Positions 13,701 to 25,700 of a stretch of 64,000 bases of DNA are shown here, piece by piece. The notes below the pieces were generated by a model that had not been told where the DNA came from, did no database searches, and saw only the letters and a list, made by a program, of their open reading frames with translations. The stretch is from Brachionus manjavacas. Lineage: Eukaryota > Rotifera > Eurotatoria > Ploima > Brachionidae. Numbering within the stretch: the first letter of the stretch is position 1; each line of letters starts with the position of its first letter. The stretch spans positions 5,022,001 through 5,086,000 of the forward strand of contig JAHQIY010000006.1 in the NCBI GenBank assembly GCA_019054805.1. Reading direction: 5' to 3'. Position numbers and translations under genes: made by a program.

Positions 13701-14932
13701 TCATTAAAATAATTAAAATGTTTTCTTGGCTTGATGCAATTCGATATTTGAAGGATATGAAAGATTTTTTCGTCTTTCAAATTCGCAGCTAAGCCAGTTG
13801 ACGAAGTCGTTTAATCTTATTAAATTTTTTCTTGTCTAGATTTTTTATTATTTTTCAGTGATTGATAACATGACATTCTAACTCAGTCTTGAAACTTACC
13901 CAATTTTATTCTAGCTTAACAAAACAATTTTCAATCTACTTTAGATCATTTATCTAGTTTTAAATAGTTCATTACTATCCACGTCTAAATCTAACATTAA
14001 GTTAGCTTTTAAACAGAAATAATATTCAAAAATATCTTGGTTTGATCTAAAAGCTTAAATTTTTAAAGTGTGCTTTTTTATATTTTTCAAATTTTAACAG
14101 CTTAAAAAAAACCTTTAAGCGCATCTACAATCAGACAAGTTACAATGACATGTGTTTCTTATCTTCTTGCTCTCTTCAGGTAAATAAACGTTACCCTGAA
14201 TAATGGCTTCAAACCGTTGTAGAAATTTTTTAGATGTGTGCTTTACCGCTATATACTTGGACACCTATTTATTTTATAAATGGTATAAGTATAGGGCTAA
14301 TCAAATTATATAAATGTTTGAAATTTACTGGATATAAACGATGAATTTTATATTTTAATCAATGACTAAAAATATTTATTATTTAAAAGACAAAAAAATG
14401 AACTCATGTAGATTACTCACCAAATAATATTATAAAAAAATCGATTCTATCACTTTTTGAAACTAAAATTTTCAAGTCAACAAAAATTTTTTTCTCATAC
14501 AATTTGATTTTATTGTATCCCTATATTTTTCAAGCACAAGGCTGAAAGTAAGGACTAAGTTTCATCTCAATCCATCATAGGATTTCCTCACAAATTATTT
14601 TTTAAATGAAAATAAAATTGACAGAAAATAATTTTATTTTAAAAAATTTTAAATTTTAAATTATTCGTCGTTATTGTTTCGTTGTAACTCAGAATATTCT
14701 TTTTTGTGATGGTAACCGACTCATTCTTTAAATCTAAATGATGTACCTAGCTGTATTTTTCTGTCTCCGCTTAGGCTTGTACATTTTAATTCATTTGGGT
14801 TTGCTTTTGTTTGTTAATACAAATATCAGAGTAAATTTTTTCAAAACTGAATTTTGTAAATTTTCATTATGCAAAAGTAAAACAAAATCCTTATTTTACT
14901 ATTCTTCATTACTATTTTAAATTTATGGATAG
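10718..14932. other. AT-rich intergenic region, nothing identified
   Basis: About 4.2 kb of AT-rich sequence with short homopolymer runs. No exon-like frame with splice sites, RNA gene or repeat could be supported on either strand. Confidence 0.55.
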
Positions 14933-15123
14933 AGCCGTAAATTTGTAAAAAAAGACTTCGAAAAAATCGTTGAATATAAGACAGGTCCTTGAATTTATGT
15001 TCGATAGATTGTGGCCAGAAGATGGTCAATTGCAACTACACTGCCTAGAATAGGTAAAGTTTTAAAAAGGCGTTGTGTGATCCCAGATGTAATGGAGCTA
15101 GCAGAATTTGAACGAATAAATAA
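14933..15123 (+). pseudogene. possible degraded LINE-like ORF tail
   Basis: One frame with two internal stops reads as protein, including ARRWSIATTLPRIGKVLKR and CVIPDVMELAEFERINK. It then reaches a stop inside an AATAAATAAATAA-type tail. The local base composition is less AT-rich than the surroundings. Protein-like text followed by a simple A/T tail suggests the 3' end of an old retroelement. I cannot assign a family, and chance is not excluded. Confidence 0.3.
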
Positions 15124-18100
15124 ATAACGAAGATTTTATTATTATTTATTATTTTATAAAATTTCTAATTTTTTTTTATACTTTACCAAAACTACCTCAA
15201 ATAAATTAAAAAAGTAAAAAGCAAAGCAATCTTTTTGTTACTTAATTTTTCAAACTGACTGGGCATTCAACAGTTAAATTTAAGTTAACTTATATTTGTT
15301 AATTTAAGGAAAAAATAAGTTAAAACTCAAGAATAGTTTGATTTTCTGCTCAAAATTCAAATATGACAAATTTTTAGTGATTAACAAATATATTTTTGTT
15401 TGATATTGGAAAAATATTATTAATTAATCCAACTGGTTGCACCAGTCATTTATTTAAGCTTTATTTTTATTATAAAGTTATTATTTTTATGATAGGTAAA
15501 CAATTTTAGCTCGAATTCAAATCAGATCCTGCCCGAATTACGTAAACAGTATCATTACTTACTTGCATATCAACCATTATTTGAGTTGAGTCCGAGGAAT
15601 GATTTATTATTATTAATCATTGCAGATAAAAGAAAAGCGTCGAGGCATTCTTAATCATTTTCATTAATCAGTAGCCCCAATATTGCTTGTATGATATTAT
15701 CAGCCAAAGTACCATTAAATCAAAATAAATAACTTAACAGATAGCTGAAAAATTTTTCATAAGTCGAGTGTTTATTTTAAGAGAGGAAAATACTTTTAAT
15801 TAATTGATTTTTTATTTTGGTTAATATTATAGTATTATGTAATAAAGAACTATTGAAACTGCAAAGATTTTGATATTTGTGCCTAAAAATAGTTGTTATT
15901 TTTGTGCTATCAAAATTAAGAGCCTGGTATGTGAGTAAGCCGATGTGTTGGTATGCATATGTATGTATATTTGTTTTTTTAATAAACGGTTTTTGATTTT
16001 TATTTTATACTATTTAATAACAAAATTCTATTAATTCCATTCGAAATACTTAACTTGCAAAAAGGTAATACAAATATTTTTACAAATGAAAATTTCTTAA
16101 AATTTGCCTTTTATATTTCAACTTAATTTAAATCCAAACTACTAAACAAAGAAAAAGCGTAAAGGTCTCTTAATCTCACTAAAATTTTATATTCTCCTTA
16201 AACTAGATTTTGTCATTTGAGAGGTTACGTAATAAATTTTTGTTTTATGATTCGAAATTTTAAAATTAATATTATATACGAACTTTTTTTTTACTTTCAT
16301 CACCCTTTTCATGAAATAATTTTGATCTTGAGCTTCTATTTCGTTCTGTATTATCTTTGATAAATATGATTTAGCTAATTTGTTTGCATGACTATCGTGA
16401 AAAAGGGAAAGAATAAATCAAAAGTGACAATTTTTAAATGAAATATTTGGTCAAATTATTTTAAAAATTCTTTGTCAAAGCATCCATCATTATTTGATTA
16501 TATGAATCACTACCTAAAAATTTTATCTTTTTTAGATCAAAAGTTAGAAATCAAAAAAAAATTTTGCTTTTATTTTGATAAAAAATTAATTTGGTATAGA
16601 CTTTTTTTTTAAAATTAAAGATTGTTAATTTTCAATTAAAAAATACATTTTTTAAATTTATTTAGGTGAAGTATATTTTTTTAAGAAAGCTTTTCGATAC
16701 CTAAATAATTGATAAATATTTTTTCTTATACTGATTTTTTCATTTCTAGAGTAAAACATGTTTTTATAAACTCAGCTACATAAAAAGCAATTGGGTTTAG
16801 ATAATTTTTAAGAAAATTTCAATTTTGAATTAAATTTTTATGTTTTGACCATGTTTTGTGGCACAAAAATGATTAAATCAAATAATTATTTTAGAAAAAC
16901 TCCCCTAAGCTAGATTGACATAGCATAACAAACAAAAATAAAGATATCAGTTGATGAAGACATAATTAGTTTTATCGTTTAGGTGCAATGGATTTATTTT
17001 GAGCGCCACTAGCCGATAAATATCCATGACTAGGACGACTTAAGGCTAAGAATAGAAATTAATTAAATTTTCACTCATTTTTGTTCGAGGTAAATTTAAA
17101 AAAATCGATTTTTTTCTAATTTTAATATCAATCTTGTTGATTAAGCAGCTTTGATTCGATATGAATTTATGTCAACAAGTTTGTTTGTGTGATAGGGCTT
17201 AAATTTGGGTGCCTAATTTTGATATTAACGCGGCTTAATAAAATAATAAATGTTTATAAATTTTATTGAATTTATATCTTAGTGTAAACAAGGTATTTCA
17301 AATTTTTATATTTCACTATTCAAGTCCTATGATTATAATTATTTTAAATCATTTTGACAATTTTTTTATTATTTCTGTTTTTCAAAAAAGAAAAGAGAAA
17401 TCTGAAATTTCCAAATTATGTAAATCAATTTTCTAGAGAGTATTGGATCATTTGAGCAAATTCTCATTTAAATAGCTTATTATCACGTGCTTTAGAGCTA
17501 ATTTTTTTTTTAAATCCTGCCAAGAATTTTATCTTTTTTAATTAATAACTGTGCTAAGTGCAAAACCGCTTAATCATAAATTAGGTTAATTAATCTTTTT
17601 CAGTCATTCCTCAATTTTCTTCATTAAAGTTTCATGATATGGCTGAAATTAAAAAAAATTTAAATATTTCCTAAAAACATAGATACTTAATGAATTTTCA
17701 GCTTGCATTTTATTTATAACTCATCTATCGGAAAAAAAGTTTTAGATTTAGGGTTGGAATTAAATTTTTTAGCAAAGCCATCTAATCTATTTAATTATGA
17801 ACACTAAGATATTACTCAAGAAATTGTTTTACTAATTTATTGATTCTACGTATGTGCTTGATTCATTTAAATAATATTTTTTCTAATGTTTTGAGCATTT
17901 TACCAAATTAAAAGTAATGAGAAAGCTCTTTGATATTTTGTTTTTTTTTGTTTATTTTATCAAAATAAAAAAAGAAAAATTGTTTCATTACTAATGGTAG
18001 AATTAAATAATTCAGTTTACATGGCGTATAAAATCTAAAAACAAAAAGAAAAATTTTCTTAATAAATTTTTGAGAATGGGCTTTAATTTAAGAAATTTTA

Positions 18101-19717
18101 TGTAATTTTCAAACAAAATTTAGATCTGAAATTTCCATTTTTAATAAAAAAGATAATTTAAGTGTGTGATTCTTTAATTAATTTGTTTGAAAAAAAGGTT
18201 TTCTTTTTTGGAAGCCATTTGTTTAAAATAAATATGTATTAGAGCTTTAAAAATTTCATCTAAGACTCCATTGAATTTTTTTATTATCTTTTTGCGTAAT
18301 AAATATTTATTGACACCATTGTAAATGTATCCAAAAACAAATAAACACTATCATTCTATGGTATAAATTCTATTCTTGATATTCATTTAAAAAATTTTAT
18401 TTAAATTTTTACACTTCAAGCTCGAAGAAAATGCAAATATTTAATCAAGCGAAATGTAGTACAATCAAAATATTTTACCTTGTTTCAAGCTAAATTCAAT
18501 AAAGTTCACTTTTTATTACTTTTTTACGTGTATTATTAATAATTAATATTCCGAATACTGCAAGATAAAGCTCATAATCCCAAAACTAATAAAAATAATC
18601 GTTTTCCCTGAAAACAAATTAGATAATAGTTTTTATTTTAATTTCTATTGTATTTTTCCCCCAGAAAAATAATTAAAAAAAATAAATAGTCGTTTTAAAT
18701 GTTTAACTTTTATAGTTTTAAAAATTAAATTAGCATTAACAAGACCAAATTTAGTATAAATTTTCTTTTTTTAAACAAACTGCTAAATAAAGTTATTAAC
18801 AACTAGATTAAAAAATTTCAAGAATTAAAGAACTTGGCCAAATTAATAGTAGGCTTTATTTAATTAGAAACAAAGGTTATCTAAATCAATCAATGTTACG
18901 TAACTTAAAGGATTTATTATCGCTGAAGAAGCTCAAAAAATTAAGGGATGATTGCTTTTATCTTTTTCTTTTCTAAATTCTTTTCTCAAAGATTGGTTTT
19001 ACGATGATTATATTAAATATTACATTAAAGCGATTTATAATTTTTTTTTCAACTATTTTATTTTTTATTTTGTTTTTTTTTAGTTATATTCTTTATTTTA
19101 AAGCTAATGAGGCAATTTTGTATGTAAAAATAAATAAATTATAAGATATATGTAGAGGGAACGATCCCACTTTAACCATTATCTATTATTATAATATTTT
19201 ATTTATTTGAGGGAAACCCTTAGGTTACTCAGAATGGAACAAAGTCCTTCTTTTTAGGCTAATGATTATTAAATAGGATCAAAAATTGTTAATGTGTTTC
19301 GAGTAAAAATTAATAATAAAATAAAAAACATAAAACCATAAAGCAAATTAAATTTAAGTAAAAGCTTTTCCACAGAAAAATGAATTACTTGTTAAAAAAA
19401 ATATTTAGGCATTTGTAGGTGTCATTTAATTTTTTCTTGAAAAATATAAATTTTCTTCAATTTAAATTTTCACAGTTAAATCGACAAAGATCTGTTTAGA
19501 GAATTATTGATATTAGAGTAAACTTAATTTATTTAGATTTACAACAAGAGAAGAGATCAATAAATTTCAAAATCGAGCGATTGAGTTTATTTGAAAAATC
19601 TCTTCTAAATAAAAAATTGAATGGTGTTGAATTGAATTTACAAAAAAAATAAAAAGGTAAACATACTTGAATATAAATTGATAATAATCAAAAAAAAAAT
19701 TTATCTAAAATCACAAG
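15124..19717. other. AT-rich region upstream of the AHNAK-like gene
   Basis: About 4.6 kb with no supported gene. It holds one copy of a short dispersed repeat (19206-19262). The last part directly precedes the ATG of the giant repeat protein and must contain its promoter, but no convincing TATA box could be singled out among many AT-rich candidates. Confidence 0.5.
19206..19262 (+). repeat. short dispersed repeat, copy 1
   Basis: About 56 bp sharing the block CAGAATGGAAC, one variable base, AAGTCCTTCTTTTTAG with the sequence at 35843-35898 in the same orientation. Both copies start with TTTGAGGG. The function is unknown; it is probably a fragment of an interspersed element. Confidence 0.55.
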
Positions 19718-22700
19718 ATGTTATCAGAAACACAAGAAATTCAAAAAAGACCTTTTTCCGCAAACGATATGAATAGAAGGACAAGAGAGGTAAAAATATA
19801 CAATACGACTACAATAACGACAACTTCGACATCTACAGCAGCAGACTCAATCGTTAAATCAACTGATATGTACCAATCAGATAATTATGGTTCATTTTCA
19901 CTGCAAAATGATTGCAGAAGTAAATCAGCCCAGGGAGTAATAAATGTAAATCGAGAATCTAAAAATAATAACACATGTTATGCAAATATTACAACGAATA
20001 CATCAATATCACTGCCTATTAAAAGAAAAATTAGATTTATCTATGGAGAAAGCGACGAAAATCAGCAAACAAAAAGGGTAACTGAAAATGAAAATAAAAA
20101 AAATAAAGAGGTAAAGAGGGATTCAAACTGCGAATGTGAAGAAAATATTTCAAAATTTCCATTCGAACAAAATGGTGAAAACAAAAATGAACAATACGAC
20201 AATTTTGATTTTAAAAAAAATTGCAGTATGAAAGTAAAAGATGTAGAAGTGGAATGTGAAATAGAAGAAGACCCAGCAATTTTGGAAGGCTCAGAAGGAT
20301 ATGTTAAAAAATTAATAAATAAAATACAGCAGCAATATAAAAATCCAGAAACTGTGCACATAAAAATAACAAGAAGACAAAAACCAAAGTTAATAAATGA
20401 AACAGATGGTAAAGAGCACGGACAAATTGTAAAAAAAGAATATTATACTATCAAAAACCTGAGAAGACAAAAAAAAAGCTCAAGTATAAGTTCATTTATT
20501 GATCAAACAAACATACCATATATTGATGATGAATCATTAAACAATTCAAGAAATAGTTGGTACAATAATAAGATAACAGATAATTATATAATAGAAAAGC
20601 ATGAAATTTATGATCAAGATACGTTAAAAGATGGTATAAAAGGATTCTTCAAGGGAATCGGAGGAAAGATCAAGGCACCAGATGTTCATATACCAGACGT
20701 TAGTGTTTCAGGACCAGATATTAATCTACCAAAATTTAAGGGACCGAAATTCGAAGGTCCTGATGTAAACATCAAGGGTCCAAGAGTGGATGTACCTGAC
20801 GTTTCTATAGATACTAGTTTACCGAACGTTGATGTTGATTTACATGGTCCGAAATTCAAAGGTCCCAAAGTCGATTTACCTGATGTTGATTTAGATGTAA
20901 AAGGACCAAAAATATCTGGACCTTCAATAGACATCAATGCTCCTGATGTTGATTTAAATGCTCCTGACGTAAAGGGAGGCTTAAAAGGATTCTTCAAGGG
21001 AATCGGAGGAAAGATCAAGGCACCAGATGTTCATATACCAGACGTTAGTGTTTCAGGACCAGATATTAATCTACCAAAATTTAAGGGACCGAAATTCGAA
21101 GGTCCTGATGTAAACATCAAGGGTCCAAGAGTGGATGTACCTGACGTTTCTATAGATACTAGTTTACCGAACGTTGATGTTGATTTACATGGTCCGAAAT
21201 TCAAAGGTCCCAAAGTCGATTTACCTGATGTTGATTTAGATGTAAAAGGACCAAAAATATCTGGACCTTCAATAGACATAAATGCTCCTGATGTTGATTT
21301 AAATGCTCCTGACGTAAAGGGAGGCTTAAAAGGATTCTTCAAGGGAATCGGAGGAAAGATCAAGGCACCAGATGTTCATATACCAGACGTTAGTGTTTCA
21401 GGACCAGATATTAATCTACCAAAATTTAAGGGACCGAAATTCGAAGGTCCTGATGTAAACATCAAGGGTCCAAGAGTGGATGTACCTGACGTTTCTATAG
21501 ATACTAGTTTACCGAACGTTGATGTTGATTTACATGGTCCGAAATTCAAAGGTCCCAAAGTCGATTTACCTGATGTTGATTTAGATGTAAAAGGACCAAA
21601 AATATCTGGACCTTCAATAGACATCAATGCTCCTGATGTTGATTTAAATGCTCCTGACGTAAAGGGAGGCTTAAAAGGATTCTTCAAGGGAATCGGAGGA
21701 AAGATCAAGGCACCAGATGTTCATATACCAGACGTTAGTGTTTCAGGACCAGATATTAATCTACCAAAATTTAAGGGACCGAAATTCGAAGGTCCTGATG
21801 TAAACATCAAGGGTCCAAGAGTGGATGTACCTGACGTTTCTATAGATACTAGTTTACCGAACGTTGATGTTGATTTACATGGTCCGAAATTCAAAGGTCC
21901 CAAAGTCGATTTACCTGATGTTGATTTAGATGTAAAAGGACCAAAAATATCTGGACCTTCAATAGACATCAATGCTCCTGATGTTGATTTAAATGCTCCT
22001 GACGTAAAGGGAGGCTTAAAAGGATTCTTCAAGGGAATCGGAGGAAAGATCAAGGCACCAGATGTTCATATACCAGACGTTAGTGTTTCAGGACCAGATA
22101 TTAATCTACCAAAATTTAAGGGACCGAAATTCGAAGGTCCTGATGTAAACATCAAGGGTCCAAGAGTGGATGTACCTGACGTTTCTATAGATACTAGTTT
22201 ACCGAACGTTGATGTTGATTTACATGGTCCGAAATTCAAAGGTCCCAAAGTCGATTTACCTGATGTTGATTTAGATGTAAAAGGACCAAAAATATCTGGA
22301 CCTTCAATAGACATAAATGCTCCTGATGTTGATTTAAATGCTCCTGACGTAAAGGGAGGCTTAAAAGGATTCTTCAAGGGAATCGGAGGAAAGATCAAGG
22401 CACCAGATGTTCATATACCAGACGTTAGTGTTTCAGGACCAGATATTAATCTACCAAAATTTAAGGGACCGAAATTCGAAGGTCCTGATGTAAACATCAA
22501 GGGTCCAAGAGTGGATGTACCTGACGTTTCTATAGATACTAGTTTACCGAACGTTGATGTTGATTTACATGGTCCGAAATTCAAAGGTCCCAAAGTCGAT
22601 TTACCTGATGTTGATTTAGATGTAAAAGGACCAAAAATATCTGGACCTTCAATAGACATCAATGCTCCTGATGTTGATTTAAATGCTCCTGACGTAAAGG

Positions 22701-25700
22701 GAGGCTTAAAAGGATTCTTCAAGGGAATCGGAGGAAAGATCAAGGCACCAGATGTTCATATACCAGACGTTAGTGTTTCAGGACCAGATATTAATCTACC
22801 AAAATTTAAGGGACCGAAATTCGAAGGTCCTGATGTAAACATCAAGGGTCCAAGAGTGGATGTACCTGACGTTTCTATAGATACTAGTTTACCGAACGTT
22901 GATGTTGATTTACATGGTCCGAAATTCAAAGGTCCCAAAGTCGATTTACCTGATGTTGATTTAGATGTAAAAGGACCAAAAATATCTGGACCTTCAATAG
23001 ACATCAATGCTCCTGATGTTGATTTAAATGCTCCTGACGTAAAGGGAGGCTTAAAAGGATTCTTCAAGGGAATCGGAGGAAAGATCAAGGCACCAGATGT
23101 TCATATACCAGACGTTAGTGTTTCAGGACCAGATATTAATCTACCAAAATTTAAGGGACCGAAATTCGAAGGTCCTGATGTAAACATCAAGGGTCCAAGA
23201 GTGGATGTACCTGACGTTTCTATAGATACTAGTTTACCGAACGTTGATGTTGATTTACATGGTCCGAAATTCAAAGGTCCCAAAGTCGATTTACCTGATG
23301 TTGATTTAGATGTAAAAGGACCAAAAATATCTGGACCTTCAATAGACATCAATGCTCCTGATGTTGATTTAAATGCTCCTGACGTAAAGGGAGGCTTAAA
23401 AGGATTCTTCAAGGGAATCGGAGGAAAGATCAAGGCACCAGATGTTCATATACCAGACGTTAGTGTTTCAGGACCAGATATTAATCTACCAAAATTTAAG
23501 GGACCGAAATTCGAAGGTCCTGATGTAAACATCAAGGGTCCAAGAGTGGATGTACCTGACGTTTCTATAGATACTAGTTTACCGAACGTTGATGTTGATT
23601 TACATGGTCCGAAATTCAAAGGTCCCAAAGTCGATTTACCTGATGTTGATTTAGATGTAAAAGGACCAAAAATATCTGGACCTTCAATAGACATAAATGC
23701 TCCTGATGTTGATTTAAATGCTCCTGACGTAAAGGGAGGCTTAAAAGGATTCTTCAAGGGAATCGGAGGAAAGATCAAGGCACCAGATGTTCATATACCA
23801 GACGTTAGTGTTTCAGGACCAGATATTAATCTACCAAAATTTAAGGGACCGAAATTCGAAGGTCCTGATGTAAACATCAAGGGTCCAAGAGTGGATGTAC
23901 CTGACGTTTCTATAGATACTAGTTTACCGAACGTTGATGTTGATTTACATGGTCCGAAATTCAAAGGTCCCAAAGTCGATTTACCTGATGTTGATTTAGA
24001 TGTAAAAGGACCAAAAATATCTGGACCTTCAATAGACATAAATGCTCCTGATGTTGATTTAAATGCTCCTGACGTAAAGGGAGGCTTAAAAGGATTCTTC
24101 AAGGGAATCGGAGGAAAGATCAAGGCACCAGATGTTCATATACCAGACGTTAGTGTTTCAGGACCAGATATTAATCTACCAAAATTTAAGGGACCGAAAT
24201 TCGAAGGTCCTGATGTAAACATCAAGGGTCCAAGAGTGGATGTACCTGACGTTTCTATAGATACTAGTTTACCGAACGTTGATGTTGATTTACATGGTCC
24301 GAAATTCAAAGGTCCCAAAGTCGATTTACCTGATGTTGATTTAGATGTAAAAGGACCAAAAATATCTGGACCTTCAATAGACATCAATGCTCCTGATGTT
24401 GATTTAAATGCTCCTGACGTAAAGGGAGGCTTAAAAGGATTCTTCAAGGGAATCGGAGGAAAGATCAAGGCACCAGATGTTCATATACCAGACGTTAGTG
24501 TTTCAGGACCAGATATTAATCTACCAAAATTTAAGGGACCGAAATTCGAAGGTCCTGATGTAAACATCAAGGGTCCAAGAGTGGATGTACCTGACGTTTC
24601 TATAGATACTAGTTTACCGAACGTTGATGTTGATTTACATGGTCCGAAATTCAAAGGTCCCAAAGTCGATTTACCTGATGTTGATTTAGATGTAAAAGGA
24701 CCAAAAATATCTGGACCTTCAATAGACATAAATGCTCCTGATGTTGATTTAAATGCTCCTGACGTAAAGGGAGGCTTAAAAGGATTCTTCAAGGGAATCG
24801 GAGGAAAGATCAAGGCACCAGATGTTCATATACCAGACGTTAGTGTTTCAGGACCAGATATTAATCTACCAAAATTTAAGGGACCGAAATTCGAAGGTCC
24901 TGATGTAAACATCAAGGGTCCAAGAGTGGATGTACCTGACGTTTCTATAGATACTAGTTTACCGAACGTTGATGTTGATTTACATGGTCCGAAATTCAAA
25001 GGTCCCAAAGTCGATTTACCTGATGTTGATTTAGATGTAAAAGGACCAAAAATATCTGGACCTTCAATAGACATCAATGCTCCTGATGTTGATTTAAATG
25101 CTCCTGACGTAAAGGGAGGCTTAAAAGGATTCTTCAAGGGAATCGGAGGAAAGATCAAGGCACCAGATGTTCATATACCAGACGTTAGTGTTTCAGGACC
25201 AGATATTAATCTACCAAAATTTAAGGGACCGAAATTCGAAGGTCCTGATGTAAACATCAAGGGTCCAAGAGTGGATGTACCTGACGTTTCTATAGATACT
25301 AGTTTACCGAACGTTGATGTTGATTTACATGGTCCGAAATTCAAAGGTCCCAAAGTCGATTTACCTGATGTTGATTTAGATGTAAAAGGACCAAAAATAT
25401 CTGGACCTTCAATAGACATCAATGCTCCTGATGTTGATTTAAATGCTCCTGACGTAAAGGGAGGCTTAAAAGGATTCTTCAAGGGAATCGGAGGAAAGAT
25501 CAAGGCACCAGATGTTCATATACCAGACGTTAGTGTTTCAGGACCAGATATTAATCTACCAAAATTTAAGGGACCGAAATTCGAAGGTCCTGATGTAAAC
25601 ATCAAGGGTCCAAGAGTGGATGTACCTGACGTTTCTATAGATACTAGTTTAGCGAACGTTGATGTTGATTTACATGGTCCGAAATTCAAAGGTCCCAAAG

